Below are positions 25,700-35,582 of a stretch of 64,000 nucleotides of DNA, one piece after another (positions within the stretch are counted from its first letter, which is position 1; each line of letters begins with the position of its first letter). Origin of the DNA: Cylindrospermum sp. FACHB-282 (GTDB taxonomy: Bacteria; Cyanobacteriota; Cyanobacteriia; Cyanobacteriales; Nostocaceae). The stretch spans positions 155,973 to 219,972 of the forward strand of contig NZ_JACJRJ010000002.1 in the NCBI RefSeq assembly GCF_014697195.1. The letters are read 5' to 3'. The notes under the pieces are model-generated. The model made no database searches, was not told the DNA's origin, and saw only the letters and a program-made list of their open reading frames with translations. The translations under genes were made by a program, and so were the position numbers.

Positions 25700-26557
25700 A
25701 TGCCCGCAAAATTTCTGGCGATCGCCCCTGAGGGAGGCCAAGCACTACGCCTCAGTTGGACGAATGTGGCATTTTTTGCCGCAGTTCATGCTTTAGCTCT
25801 CTTGGCCCCTTGGTTTTTCTCCTGGTCGGCACTAGGTTTGCTGCTATTTCTCCACTGGTTGTTTGGGAGTATCGGCATTTGCTTGGGATATCATCGACTG
25901 TTAAGCCATCGGAGTTTCCAAGTACCCAAAGGGTTAGAATATGCGATCGCCTTCATTGGAGCACTTGCACTTCAAGGAGGCCCAATTTCCTGGGTTGGCG
26001 CACACCGCCAGCATCACGCCCACACTGAAGACATTCACCTCGACCCCTACTCGGCTCAACGAGGCTTTTGGTGGAGTCATATTCTTTGGATTTTATACCC
26101 TCGTCCAGAATTTTTTGATTATCAAATTTATCAAAAATTTGCGCCAGACCTCGCACGGCAACCATTCTATCGCTGGTTAGATCGCTACTTTTTGCTGCTA
26201 CAAGTTCCCCTAGGCGTGCTGCTGTATGCCTTAGGCGGGTGGTCTTTTGTAATTTACGGTATGTTTGTCAGGACAGTATTGATTTGGCATTCCACTTGGT
26301 TTGTGAATTCTGCATCTCACATCTGGGGCTATCGCACCTTTGAAAGCAACGACGGTGCGCGTAATTTGTGGTGGGTATCCCTGGTAACTTATGGAGAAGG
26401 ATGGCACAACAACCATCATACTTATCCCCACATGGCAAAATCTGGATTGAGTTGGTGGGAAATTGATGTTACTTGGTGGAGCATCAAAGCTTTACAAACA
26501 CTAGGTTTAGCCAAAAAGGTTGTCTCACATCCTCCTCAAAGTGCAGGTCAAGGTTAA
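25700..26557 (+). CDS. desC: Acyl-lipid/acyl-CoA delta-9 fatty acid desaturase
   Basis: 285-residue membrane di-iron desaturase introducing the first double bond into fatty acids. The three histidine boxes are complete: HRLLSH, HRQHH and HNNHH. There are four membrane helices in two pairs. The start is ATG 25700 (MPAKFLAIAPEGG); the track's longer form is unlikely. The 3' end overlaps the convergent ogt gene by 33 bases. The divergent TetR regulator and the operators in between suggest it is regulated by lipid or stress signals. Cyanobacteria carry several DesC paralogues with different acyl-position specificity; which one this is cannot be told here. Confidence 0.92.
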   Translation: MPAKFLAIAPEGGQALRLSWTNVAFFAAVHALALLAPWFFSWSALGLLLFLHWLFGSIGICLGYHRLLSHRSFQVPKGLEYAIAFIGALALQGGPISWVGAHRQHHAHTEDIHLDPYSAQRGFWWSHILWILYPRPEFFDYQIYQKFAPDLARQPFYRWLDRYFLLLQVPLGVLLYALGGWSFVIYGMFVRTVLIWHSTWFVNSASHIWGYRTFESNDGARNLWWVSLVTYGEGWHNNHHTYPHMAKSGLSWWEIDVTWWSIKALQTLGLAKKVVSHPPQSAGQG

Positions 26558-27049
26558 TGCCCCCTCATAGTGAAGTAACCAACGTTTGCGCTCTAAACCC
26601 CCTGCGTATCCTGTGAGTGCAGCGTTGGTACCAATCACTCGATGACAGGGAAGCACAATGGCTACTGGATTGAGTGAATTTGCCAAGCCGACAGCACGAC
26701 AAGCAGTCGGCTTACCAATTTTCTTTGCTAGCTCACCGTAGGAAATTGTTTTTCCCCAAGGAATAGTTCGCAGTGTTAACCAAACCTGCTGCTGAAAGGC
26801 AGTACCCCCAGTATTTACAGGAATATCATCTAAACTTTGCTCATCACCTTTAAAATAAGCCCGAATCCGGCTACTGAAACTCTGCGGATCTTTCACATCT
26901 AGGAAAGTAAAGTTACCATAGCGCCGCTGAAGAAGTTTGATCATTCTCAGCTCGCTATCGACAAAATCAACAGCGCAGAGTTTCTCACCATCGGAAACAA
27001 TTAAAATTGTCCCAATTTCCGAATTGATTTTGTCAATTAGTAATTGCAC
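26525..27049 (-). CDS. ogt: Methylated-DNA--protein-cysteine methyltransferase
   Basis: 174-residue suicide repair protein taking methyl groups from O6-methylguanine onto its own cysteine. The active site is VLPCHRVIG with the acceptor Cys135. The helix-turn-helix DNA-binding part (ISYGELAKKIGKPTACRAVG) precedes it, and the N-terminal alpha/beta domain is complete. ATG at 27049. The last 33 bases overlap the end of the desaturase gene on the other strand. Confidence 0.95.
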   Translation of the reverse strand: MQLLIDKINSEIGTILIVSDGEKLCAVDFVDSELRMIKLLQRRYGNFTFLDVKDPQSFSSRIRAYFKGDEQSLDDIPVNTGGTAFQQQVWLTLRTIPWGKTISYGELAKKIGKPTACRAVGLANSLNPVAIVLPCHRVIGTNAALTGYAGGLERKRWLLHYEGALTLTCTLRRM

Positions 27050-27339
27050 AATCTAGAATTAACCTAAAAATTTAAATATATGAGCAAATTATAACATATA
27101 AATTTATTTTGCCAGAAACCCTACTTTTCGTCAAGTAAAAATTGGAAGTTATCATCTGCAGCAAAAAAAGGGAAAATCATCCCCAAGTCTGAGTATTTTG
27201 GCAGATTGGCAGGATATTTTGGAAAAAATTGTCAATCATAATAATTTGGCAGTACTTGCCAGCAAAAATATTCACAAAATGTTACCTTGGGGGACTATGA
27301 CTTATTTACGCTGTCCCAAATCTCCGGGAATCTTAGCCA

Positions 27340-28260
27340 ATGCCTTATCTTACTACTGCCAGCGAAATTCATTCCCTGATCGCTGAATATACCAAAGCTA
27401 AAACTTTGTGGATAGATACAGAAGTGGCTGACTATAAAAGTCGTAAGCCCAGGTTGTCACTGATTCAGATTTTGGATAATCCTCAAGATATGAGTGGCGA
27501 TTCTGTTTACATTTTAGATGTATTAGATCAGACTGACATTATAGATAATTTTGTTGAAAAAATCATGGTAAATTCTGCCATTGAAAAGGTATTCCATAAT
27601 GCTAGTTTTGATCTGAAATTTCTCGGTAATAAGCGAGCGAAAAATATTACTTGCACTTTAGAAATGGCAAAAAGTATTCCTTACTATCTGTTGTCATTAC
27701 CTAACTACCAACTTAAAACACTTGCTACAAAACTTTGTCAATTTAACAATATAGATAAACAAGAACAAAGCAGCGATTGGGGCAGACGACCTTTAACGGA
27801 AGAACAGATAGAATATGCTTACTTAGACTGTATTTATCTGGCTCAAGTACACTGGCGTTTATTAAAGTTACAGGCAAATATCAGCCATGAACCCGCTACA
27901 GAAGACTTACAAATACTTGGAGAAAGATATACACAACTAGAGCAGCAGCGGAAGCTATTGACTTCAGAATGTGAACATCTGCAAGAAAGAATTAAAAATG
28001 CTATGCAGGTACAAAATATTTCAGAAACTGACTATTGTAAGCTAACTAGTTATGAGCGCAAAAGCGTAAAAGTAAAGTTTATAGAATTAGCAAAACTAGT
28101 CCAAAACCAAGAAATTGATTTAGATTTTCCCATCACCCTAACTGAGAAAATTCAGAAAGATTTAGGGGAAAATCTAGAACAACTAGCTGTAGATATCGAT
28201 AAAACGACTGCTTGGCGACTGACTGCCAAAACCCAGGAAAGTGATGTTGATCAGGAATAA
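27340..28260 (+). CDS. rnd: Ribonuclease D (DEDD 3'-5' exonuclease)
   Basis: 306-residue RNase D-like exonuclease, which trims the 3' ends of tRNA and other RNAs. The exonuclease motifs are visible: Exo I WIDTEVADY (D/E near 24-27), Exo II NASFDLKFLG, and Exo III EYAYLDCIYL with the final Asp. The C-terminal third is helical and lacks a clear HRDC domain; it carries a coiled-coil-like stretch (ERYTQLEQQRKLLTSECEHL) instead. Start ATG 27340. The upstream spacer 27050-27339 has only a short low-quality frame. Downstream, 28261-28626 holds no gene I can support. Confidence 0.85.
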   Translation: MPYLTTASEIHSLIAEYTKAKTLWIDTEVADYKSRKPRLSLIQILDNPQDMSGDSVYILDVLDQTDIIDNFVEKIMVNSAIEKVFHNASFDLKFLGNKRAKNITCTLEMAKSIPYYLLSLPNYQLKTLATKLCQFNNIDKQEQSSDWGRRPLTEEQIEYAYLDCIYLAQVHWRLLKLQANISHEPATEDLQILGERYTQLEQQRKLLTSECEHLQERIKNAMQVQNISETDYCKLTSYERKSVKVKFIELAKLVQNQEIDLDFPITLTEKIQKDLGENLEQLAVDIDKTTAWRLTAKTQESDVDQE

Positions 28261-28626
28261 ATTAGTCATCACCAGATGACTAATAGAAATTATCGGGTTA
28301 TGGTAAAGCAGAAAACTTAATCTGGGAAATAGCAAATACATTCTTTGTACAAAGTATCATAAAAAACATAAATAGCTTTCCTCAATCAGGAGATGATCAG
28401 GCAATGGCTGAAGAATAAAAAATCAAAGATGAAAAGTTTTATACTTCATAGTTCATTCTGCCTAATCTATTCTTCAAAAAGCTGTTAATTACACCAAGAA
28501 AACATAAGGAAAGATTGTCAATTGACTGTAAACCTCTGCCAAAAGTTAGAATTATTCTGGAGTTAAATAATTAACTAGATTTTGGTACTAATTTCCTCTA
28601 AGTATAATGGCGGTTTATAGAAACTT

Positions 28627-29466
28627 ATGAGATGGCGGTTATTTGCACACAGAGGGCAAGGGGTAGGCAGAGTATTTACTATCGCTTTGTTTACCGCTTT
28701 GAGCGGAATTACAATAGTTTCTTGTAGTAGCAACAAGGATGTATTGGTAACAGAAGTAGGAATTAGTCCTCCAAATCGTCGGACAGCGAAAACAACCAAA
28801 GCTGGGGACTTCTATATTCAGGGACAGAATCAACATGCTAAAGGCAATTCCCAAGCTGCTATTGCTGCCTATAGCAAAGCGATTAGTTTAAATCCCAGGT
28901 ATTCCCCGGCTTTCAGGAGTCGCGGACTGGCGTACTTTGATATCGGAAACAAGGAAGCTGCGATCGCCGATTATAGCCAAACGTTGCGCCTCAACCCTAA
29001 TGATGCCGAAGCCTACAATAACCGGGGAAACGCCCGTGCATCAATGGGAGACAACAAAATGGCGATCGCCGATTATAACGAAGCAATTCGCTTGGCTGCC
29101 AACTATGCCGAAGCTTTCAACAACCGGGGGAACGCCCGTGCTACCCAAGGAGACAAAAACGGCGCCCTAGATGATTACAACCAAGCTATTCTCCTCGACC
29201 CAAAATATAGCATTGCCTACAATAACCGGGGAAATATCCGCGCTGCTAAGGGAGATCCTCAAGGAGCGATCGCAGATTACAATGAAGCCGTTCGCCTCAA
29301 TCCCAACTTTGGCCCTGCCTACAACAACCGAGGTAATGCCCGCGCCGCCAATAAAGATAAAATGGGGGCGCTGCAAGACTTACAACGGGCCGCTGCTATC
29401 TTTGAAAAAGAAGGTAACGACGACTTATACCGACAAGTGATGAAGAACATTCAAGAAATGAGGTAG
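28627..29466 (+). CDS. TPR-repeat lipoprotein
   Basis: 279 residues. The N-terminal hydrophobic segment VFTIALFTALSGITIVSC ends in a lipobox-like IVS|C, so it is probably a lipoprotein. From about residue 60 five to six TPR units follow with the consensus AxNNRGNARAxxGDxxGAIADYNEAIRLNP, a pattern common in cyanobacteria. The units are nearly identical in places, at DNA level too. It probably acts as a protein-binding scaffold on the periplasmic face; partners are unknown. ATG 28627. It is convergent with the symporter gene. Confidence 0.85.
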   Translation: MRWRLFAHRGQGVGRVFTIALFTALSGITIVSCSSNKDVLVTEVGISPPNRRTAKTTKAGDFYIQGQNQHAKGNSQAAIAAYSKAISLNPRYSPAFRSRGLAYFDIGNKEAAIADYSQTLRLNPNDAEAYNNRGNARASMGDNKMAIADYNEAIRLAANYAEAFNNRGNARATQGDKNGALDDYNQAILLDPKYSIAYNNRGNIRAAKGDPQGAIADYNEAVRLNPNFGPAYNNRGNARAANKDKMGALQDLQRAAAIFEKEGNDDLYRQVMKNIQEMR

Positions 29467-29487
29467 TCAGCAATTTTTACAATTCGT

Positions 29488-31143
29488 CTATTCTTCAATA
29501 GTCGGGCTGCGGAGGTCTTCTACTAGCGCTTGAATTTCTGCGCTTGGAGGTGGTGTAAGGCGAGAAACCACCAAGGCAACTATGAAGTTAAAGATCATCC
29601 CCAAAGTACCAATTCCTTCCGGTGAAACTCCAAAAAACCAGGGTTGCATACCCCCGAATTTGACTCCGATAATGTAGATGATTGTAAAAATCAAACCAGT
29701 CAACATACCAGAGATCGCCCCGGACGCATTGGTACGCTTGTCAAAAATCCCCAGGAGTATAACCGGGAAAAAGCTAGCAGCAGCTAAACCGAAGGCAAAA
29801 GCCACCACCTCACTCACAAATCCCGGCGGATTCACCCCAAAATATCCAGCGAGGACGAGGGAAAAACCAACCATAACGCGCCCAACAAACACTCGTTTCT
29901 CTTCCGAGGCCGTCGAATCTATAATCCGGTAGTAGACATCATGGGCGATGGAACTAGAAATTACCAGCAACAGACCTGATGCTGTAGACAAAGCCGCAGC
30001 TAACCCGCCAGCAGCCACTAAAGCAATTACCCAAGCTGGGAGTTTCGCCACTTCTGGGGTAGAAAGCACAATGATATCTCGGTCAATTTTAATTTCGTTA
30101 GTGTCTTTATTGGGGGTTAATTGCAAACGCCCATCTTTATTTTTATCCTCAAAACTTAGCAGTTTAGTTTTTTCCCACTTGGTCGCCCAGTCTAGCTGCT
30201 GCACTTCTGCAACCGTGTGATTATGCAGAGTATCAATTAAGTTATAGCGGGCAAACATCGAGAGGGCGGGGGCTGTGGTATAAAGAATGGCAATAAATAA
30301 TAGTGCCCAACCAGCAGAAAAACGTGCTGCACGCACATTTTTAACCGTATAAAACCGGACGATGATATGGGGTAAACCAGCAGTACCTACCATCAGAGCG
30401 AGAGTGGTGAACAGCACATCTAACATCGACCTGTTAACAAATGGCTCAGTATACTGCTTAAACCCCAGTTCAACTTGAATTTGATTTAGCTTGTCAGCCA
30501 CATCACTAAAGGTAAATGCTAATTGGGGGATAGGATTACCCGTTAACAGCCAAGCGATCGCGATCGCCGGAATCAGATAAGCAAAAATCAACACACAATA
30601 CTGGGCCACTTGCGTCCAAGTGATGCCTTTCATCCCCCCCAACACAGAAAAGAAGCCAACGATCACCATGCCGATGATCACACCTGTATTGATATCTACT
30701 TGGAGAAAACGACTGAAGACAATACCCACACCTCGCATTTGTCCAGCAACGTAGGTGAGGGAGATAAAAATGGCTGCAACTACCGCCACCAAACGTGCAA
30801 GATTAGAATCGTAGCGATCGCCTACAAAATCCGGCACTGTATACTTACCAAATTTTCGCAGATAGGGAGCCAGCAACAATGCTAACAGCACATAGCCACC
30901 AGTCCAGCCCATCAGATAAATAGAACCGTCATAACCCAAAAAAGAAATCGATCCCGCCATTGAAATAAACGAAGCTGCGGACATCCAGTCAGCAGCAGTA
31001 GCAGCACCATTAGCAATTGAAGGTATCCCCTGACCTGCTATAAAGAAGTCTTTCGTATTTTCAACTCGTGATTGCCAACCAATATAAATGTAGATGAGGA
31101 AAGACAGTCCCACCAACAAAATAGTCCAAATTTCAACTGACAC
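29488..31143 (-). CDS. actP: Sodium:solute symporter, acetate permease ActP-like
   Basis: 551-residue SSS-family transporter with about 13 membrane helices. The start (IWTILLVGLSFLIYIYIGW) and the conserved FIAGQGIPSIANGAATAADW plus SAASFISMAGSISFLG are typical of the ActP/acetate branch. A cytoplasmic loop rich in charged residues (about 310-345, LSFEDKNKDGRL) resembles a calcium-binding loop (DKNKDGRLQL) and is unusual for the family. It transports a small carboxylate with sodium; acetate is the likely substrate but not proven. It follows the DUF4212 gene by 9 bases, an operon. Confidence 0.88.
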   Translation of the reverse strand: MSVEIWTILLVGLSFLIYIYIGWQSRVENTKDFFIAGQGIPSIANGAATAADWMSAASFISMAGSISFLGYDGSIYLMGWTGGYVLLALLLAPYLRKFGKYTVPDFVGDRYDSNLARLVAVVAAIFISLTYVAGQMRGVGIVFSRFLQVDINTGVIIGMVIVGFFSVLGGMKGITWTQVAQYCVLIFAYLIPAIAIAWLLTGNPIPQLAFTFSDVADKLNQIQVELGFKQYTEPFVNRSMLDVLFTTLALMVGTAGLPHIIVRFYTVKNVRAARFSAGWALLFIAILYTTAPALSMFARYNLIDTLHNHTVAEVQQLDWATKWEKTKLLSFEDKNKDGRLQLTPNKDTNEIKIDRDIIVLSTPEVAKLPAWVIALVAAGGLAAALSTASGLLLVISSSIAHDVYYRIIDSTASEEKRVFVGRVMVGFSLVLAGYFGVNPPGFVSEVVAFAFGLAAASFFPVILLGIFDKRTNASGAISGMLTGLIFTIIYIIGVKFGGMQPWFFGVSPEGIGTLGMIFNFIVALVVSRLTPPPSAEIQALVEDLRSPTIEE

Positions 31144-31152
31144 AGTTTTTCC

Positions 31153-31407
31153 TCACTTCCTGATATTGTATTTGCGGTCTAGCTTGTCCATTTGGAACGC
31201 ATAAATGAAAATCAATGCCACAAATATCAGGATTGATCCTTGCTGCGCCATCCAAAAACCAAAAGGTACGCCAAAAAAACGGATCGCATTCAACGGCTGA
31301 ACCAACAAAATACTAAAAACGAGGGAAACCAGCGCCCAGACAATTAAAAGATTACGAATTAAAGCAGTATTAGCACGCCAATAAGCACGGCGCTCAAGTT
31401 CATCCAT
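31153..31407 (-). CDS. DUF4212 family small membrane protein, partner of the symporter
   Basis: 84 residues with two membrane helices (LLIVWALVSLVFSILLV and FWMAQQGSILIFVALIFIYAF), the DUF4212 pattern. Such genes regularly precede an SSS symporter of the ActP type and are thought to be an accessory subunit. It is cotranscribed with actP, the gap being 9 bases. Start ATG at 31407. The upstream spacer (31408-31907) is AT-rich, contains repeated AACTAGTTTTAACTAG-type motifs and no gene. Confidence 0.85.
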   Translation of the reverse strand: MDELERRAYWRANTALIRNLLIVWALVSLVFSILLVQPLNAIRFFGVPFGFWMAQQGSILIFVALIFIYAFQMDKLDRKYNIRK

Positions 31408-31907
31408 CGTTCTTTACCATAAGTGCAACAAAAATAATAGCAATAAGCCGATATTTTAATAGCGAATTCTTATGTTATTTTTTATTTCTTTATTAGAGTT
31501 AGATATATAAAATTTTTAACCGTAAGAGGTCATTTATAAAGTAAACATACAAAAACAGTAAGGTGTATTAGGCGCATATTAAGAGCTAATTCATTTTTGT
31601 GTATAAAAAAGTACTTTAACTAAAGCTCTTTCCGCCAACACCAATGAGAATTTACGGCAAAATAAAATGTAGCTTATTTAACCGTCATTATTAACAAATT
31701 TTAAATTTTATTAATCCAAATATTCCCTATTAATTGTCAATACCACAATATAGTAGTTTACGCAACTTTATTGGAGAAATATACCAAAAAATTTGGTTTT
31801 AACTAATTTTAACGACTTCTAACTAGTTTTAACTAGTTTATGCTTTCAGCCGGAACTTTAGTTCACGACTGTTGGCAATTAGTACAATAGCCGTTTTCAG
31901 ATTTTGC

Positions 31908-32288
31908 TCAAACTTCCCAACCAAATATATTAGCTACTTGATACACAAGATTCATTGGCTCAAAAGGCTTGGCTAGCACACCCAAAATCCCTAACTGCGA
32001 AAATTGCGCTCTGTCTTCAGGCTGTAGTTTTGCTGTCAAAAAAATCACTGGAATATATTGAGTCGCAAAATTTGCTTGTAATTTTTGAAATGTTTCAATT
32101 CCACTCATTTGTGGCATAGAAACATCCAAAAGTATACCATCTGGGTTTTGAGCTTCAGCCAATTGCAATCCTTCCTGACCTGAACTAGCAAGCAAAACTT
32201 CCCATCCTGCAATGTCTTCTAAGCAACCCTGAATCACAGCTTGAATTGCATTTTCATCGTCAACGACCAGCACTCGTTTTCTAGACAT
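31908..32288 (-). CDS. Single-domain (CheY-like) response regulator
   Basis: 126-residue receiver domain without output domain. Acidic pocket DD (10-11), phosphoacceptor D55 in GILLDVSMPQMSG, T in FLTAK and K107 in LAKPF are all present. It follows the histidine kinase by 15 bases and is the last gene of the Kai-like cluster on the minus strand. It is probably the kinase's target, passing the signal by protein interaction. Confidence 0.9.
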   Translation of the reverse strand: MSRKRVLVVDDENAIQAVIQGCLEDIAGWEVLLASSGQEGLQLAEAQNPDGILLDVSMPQMSGIETFQKLQANFATQYIPVIFLTAKLQPEDRAQFSQLGILGVLAKPFEPMNLVYQVANIFGWEV

Positions 32289-32303
32289 AACTTAAAAAAG
32301 TTC

Positions 32304-34886
32304 CTAATTTTCGATCACGTAATTTGGTACGAAGGGCAATGTAAAGAAAAATGTACTACCTTGACCTAATATGCTCTCTGCCCAAATGTATCCCCCATGT
32401 TGCCGGATAATTTTCTGGCAAATTGCGAGTCCCAGACCTGTACCACCTTTTTCCCGCGCATTGGAAGCATCAACTTGTTGAAACCAACCAAATATGCTCT
32501 CTAATTTATCTGCGGGAATTCCCTGTCCTTCATCTTGAACCTGAAACAGGATATAAGGTGGTGTGAGGAAGTTAAAAATAGAACGATTGGCAAGATGGGA
32601 AAATATTTGTGCTTGAGTTTCTTTTGTCTCAATTAATTTATTACTGACAGAAATAGTGGTACAAGGTTCAGAAAACTTGATGGCATTGCTCAACAGATTT
32701 GTCAAAGTCTGAATAATGGCATCGGAATTAGCCCAAACTTCCACAGGGAGCGGTTTAACATTAATACTAATGTGCTGTTTTTGGGCGATCGCTTGCATAG
32801 TATCCGCCGAATCTATAATTAATTTAGCCGCATCGCAACGTTGTTTCACCAGCTTCATTTGGCCAGACTCTAACTTTTCTAGGCAAAGAATATCATTAAC
32901 CAACCGTACCAAACGCTCTGTTTGAGAGGTAGCAATATTCAGCATCTGGCTACGCTTGTCTGGCTTTTTGTCATAGACTTTACCTGCTAACAATCCCAAA
33001 GAACCATGTATTGCTGTTAATGGAGTTCGCAATTCATGACTGACAATAGAGATAAAATCCCTTTTTACTTGCTCAACCGCACGAATTTTTGTCACGTCTT
33101 CCACAGTACCAATGTAACCACTCAAGTTCGTCTTCTCCATCAATATAGGAGCAAGTATAATTCGCGCATAGCGAGTTTTAGTATCTTTGTGAAGATAGCG
33201 AATCTCGTGATCAAAACTTTCTGATATATCTTTAAAAATCCTCAACCATTGATTTAACAACTTCTCCCTATTATCCGCATTAATCAATTCTAACCAACTT
33301 TGTCCTATCACTTCTGCCATCGTCAAACCGAAAATTTGTAGAAAACAAGGATTAGCATAAGTGCATATCCCCTGTTGATCAATCACAAACAAACCTATGG
33401 GTAAACATTCACTTAGTGAGCGAAACTTAGTTTCACTTGCCTGTAGTGCTACTTCTTTTTGCTTTCGGGACGTAATATCATTATTAATTTCTAGAATTTT
33501 TATAGGTCTACCTAGATCGTCTTTTTGTAACACCCAACGACTGAATACAGTTATAGAAATGCCATTTTTATCAGTATGAATTAACTCACCTTCCCAATAT
33601 CCTAGATTGAGTAATTGAGCTTCAATTTCTGTCAATGGCTGCGGAAATTTGGTTTGCAAAAGTATGTGAGATACCTGTCCTATAGCTTCAGATTTTGTCC
33701 AGCCATACATCTGCTCTCCTCCTTTGTTCCAAAAGGTAATCACCATGTTTAAATCTAGCGTCAATATCGTATCGTGGGCTAAATCTAAAAGTTTTGATTG
33801 TTCCAAAAGAATTTGTTTCTTTTGTTTTACATCATCTAGGGTCAGACGTAGCTGTTTATTGAGTTCAGAGAGTTCAGCAGTCCGTTCTGCAACACGCATT
33901 TCTAATTCCACTTTAGCCAGGTGGAGTTCTGCTTCTTGGCGTTTGCGCTCTGTAATCTCTGTAAGATTAATAATTGCTCCAATAATTTCTCCCATTGAGT
34001 TTAACAAGGGACAGGCATTCAGTAGTAAATCAACCCGCTCGCCATTAGAACGTTGAAAGTAAACTTCTACTCCCTTATAATGCTGTCCCTGTAAAACTCT
34101 ACTAATAGAAAAGCAATTTTCCATTAAAAATTTTTCTGGGAGAATATTTTGGTCAGATTGAGTTGCTTGGGGTTTGATATGTATATCTAATTTAGAGTAA
34201 TACAATGATAATATCTGGTCGAAGTCTTGAAAAAGATAATTGTCACAACATAGAGTTTTAAAAACTTGACTAGCACGAATAATTATACCTTTTTGGTTAC
34301 AAACCACTACAGACTCGCCCACTTGTTCTAAAATGGATCTAGCAAACTTTTCAGAAGCAATAATTTCTTCATTTTGTCTTTTTTCTGTTAAATCAGTAAT
34401 AATAATACAATTAATATAATGATTATCTACATTGAACTTATTAGCGGCCAGATAAACAGGTACTTCCTGTTCATTAATAGTAACCAGTAATAATTCACCT
34501 ATTGCCGTTAATTCTTGCTCTTGTTTTTTCATTAAAGATTGAAATATATTAATATCTCGCTCTAAAATAAATTCTTGGAACCGAGAGCTAATAATCTTCT
34601 CTAAAGGATGCTTGAGTAAGTTAGCGAATGCTTGATTAGCATATAAAATCCATCCATCTGATGTGATGATAACTGCTCCCTCACACATCTGCTCAACCAG
34701 CAAGCGATAGGTATAATCTGCGCTTTGCAGCGTAAATATCTTATCACCTTCTGGACTAGAAATAACAAAAGCATCAACTGCCCCTTCATGAATAGCTTGT
34801 AATGTATCTTCAGCGACAACTAGCCTTTCTCGCAGTACTTGAATTTCTTTCAAAAGTTCTTCTTTAGAATAATTGAATAGAGTCAT
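32304..34886 (-). CDS. Multi-PAS sensor histidine kinase
   Basis: 860-residue soluble histidine kinase. The start is ATG 34886 (MTLFNYSKEELLKEIQVL), four bases after the stop of the KaiB-like gene; the track's TTG start is ten codons earlier. At least four PAS-type domains: near 55-160 (RLLVEQMCEGAVIITSDGW), 190-310, 375-490 (LDLNMVITFWNKGGEQMYGW) and 500-620, with PAC segments (TEITERKRQ). A coiled coil around 325-365 separates the pairs. The HisKA domain has the H-box FISIVSHELRTPL, and the HATPase domain the N box and TGLGLAICQKI. No membrane helix. Probably senses redox state or a clock protein in the cytoplasm; no haem or flavin motif can be confirmed. Works with the adjacent receiver. 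Confidence 0.92.
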   Translation of the reverse strand: MTLFNYSKEELLKEIQVLRERLVVAEDTLQAIHEGAVDAFVISSPEGDKIFTLQSADYTYRLLVEQMCEGAVIITSDGWILYANQAFANLLKHPLEKIISSRFQEFILERDINIFQSLMKKQEQELTAIGELLLVTINEQEVPVYLAANKFNVDNHYINCIIITDLTEKRQNEEIIASEKFARSILEQVGESVVVCNQKGIIIRASQVFKTLCCDNYLFQDFDQILSLYYSKLDIHIKPQATQSDQNILPEKFLMENCFSISRVLQGQHYKGVEVYFQRSNGERVDLLLNACPLLNSMGEIIGAIINLTEITERKRQEAELHLAKVELEMRVAERTAELSELNKQLRLTLDDVKQKKQILLEQSKLLDLAHDTILTLDLNMVITFWNKGGEQMYGWTKSEAIGQVSHILLQTKFPQPLTEIEAQLLNLGYWEGELIHTDKNGISITVFSRWVLQKDDLGRPIKILEINNDITSRKQKEVALQASETKFRSLSECLPIGLFVIDQQGICTYANPCFLQIFGLTMAEVIGQSWLELINADNREKLLNQWLRIFKDISESFDHEIRYLHKDTKTRYARIILAPILMEKTNLSGYIGTVEDVTKIRAVEQVKRDFISIVSHELRTPLTAIHGSLGLLAGKVYDKKPDKRSQMLNIATSQTERLVRLVNDILCLEKLESGQMKLVKQRCDAAKLIIDSADTMQAIAQKQHISINVKPLPVEVWANSDAIIQTLTNLLSNAIKFSEPCTTISVSNKLIETKETQAQIFSHLANRSIFNFLTPPYILFQVQDEGQGIPADKLESIFGWFQQVDASNAREKGGTGLGLAICQKIIRQHGGYIWAESILGQGSTFFFTLPFVPNYVIEN

Positions 34887-34890
34887 TTTT

Positions 34891-35253
34891 TTAATTTCCC
34901 TTGTTATGTGACACAATATTTAAACCTAAAAGCACTTTGGATGTATTGGATAAATCACCAATCACTTTTTTGATGGGAAGAGGCAATTCTTTCACTAATG
35001 TAGGAACAGCAACTAAATTTTCTACAATAATTAATCCCGGTTGTTGATAAACATCAATTACTTCCAGACTATATTGACCAGGTAAATATTGTTCACAGAT
35101 ATCTTTAATATTTTTTAAAGCAGCAAGAGAATGCAAATTAGCACCAGCCACATAAAGGCGTAAACAAAAAACTGGATTTTCCGCCTTTGCCATTAGCTTT
35201 TTAAATTCAGAACTCACATCTTCAGGATTGTCTTGTTCATTTTCATTATTCAT
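34891..35253 (-). CDS. KaiB-like protein (first of two)
   Basis: 120-residue KaiB-family protein with an N-terminal extension of about 25 residues rich in Glu/Asn. The KaiB core is clear: FCLRLYVAGANLHSLAALKNI, then SLEVIDVYQQPGLIIVENLVA and a proline-containing VPTLVKELPLPIKKVIGDLS. The thioredoxin-like fold corresponds to KaiB, which in clocks switches fold when bound to KaiC. It lies 20 bases after the other KaiB-like gene and 4 before the kinase gene, one operon. It differs from clock KaiB at many positions and is not the clock's KaiB. Confidence 0.85.
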   Translation of the reverse strand: MNNENEQDNPEDVSSEFKKLMAKAENPVFCLRLYVAGANLHSLAALKNIKDICEQYLPGQYSLEVIDVYQQPGLIIVENLVAVPTLVKELPLPIKKVIGDLSNTSKVLLGLNIVSHNKGN

Positions 35254-35273
35254 CTACTTTTACCTCTAATTTA

Positions 35274-35582
35274 TTAGTAATTAACAGGCTTGATTTCTAA
35301 ACCCAACAATACTTTCTCTTGATTTGATAGATCCCCTATTATTTGCCTGATAGGAACAGGTAGCTGGCGGATTAAAGTGGGGATAGCAAAGATTTGATTT
35401 TCTCGGGCTAGATGAGGGTGTAGAACTAAATCGACTACTTCAATTTGATATTTGCCCTGAAGATTTTGCTCACATATTTTTGTTAAGTTGGCAAATGCTG
35501 TCACCGATTTAGGTGTTTGTCCAGCAACATAAAGACGTAATTTCCAGAAAACTAATTCCTCTGATTGATTGATTTCTTCCAT
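35274..35582 (-). CDS. KaiB-like protein (second of two)
   Basis: 102 residues, same family as the next gene: [38 protein letters not shown] and [20 protein letters not shown]. It shares the C-terminal [13 protein letters not shown] with the other copy's LSNTSKVLLGLNI, so the pair probably arose by duplication. ATG at 35582. The upstream spacer to kaiC (35583-36116, 534 bases) has no gene and contains a GC-rich palindromic stretch near 35770-35930. Confidence 0.85.
   Translation of the reverse strand: MEEINQSEELVFWKLRLYVAGQTPKSVTAFANLTKICEQNLQGKYQIEVVDLVLHPHLARENQIFAIPTLIRQLPVPIRQIIGDLSNQEKVLLGLEIKPVNY

Noticed and set aside
27198-27386. 62-codon frame upstream of RNase D
   Set aside because: TTG start, overlaps the RNase D start and has no recognisable domain.
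29171-29440. Out-of-frame ORFs inside the TPR lipoprotein gene
   Set aside because: Repeated codons of the TPR array keep other frames open; no independent evidence.
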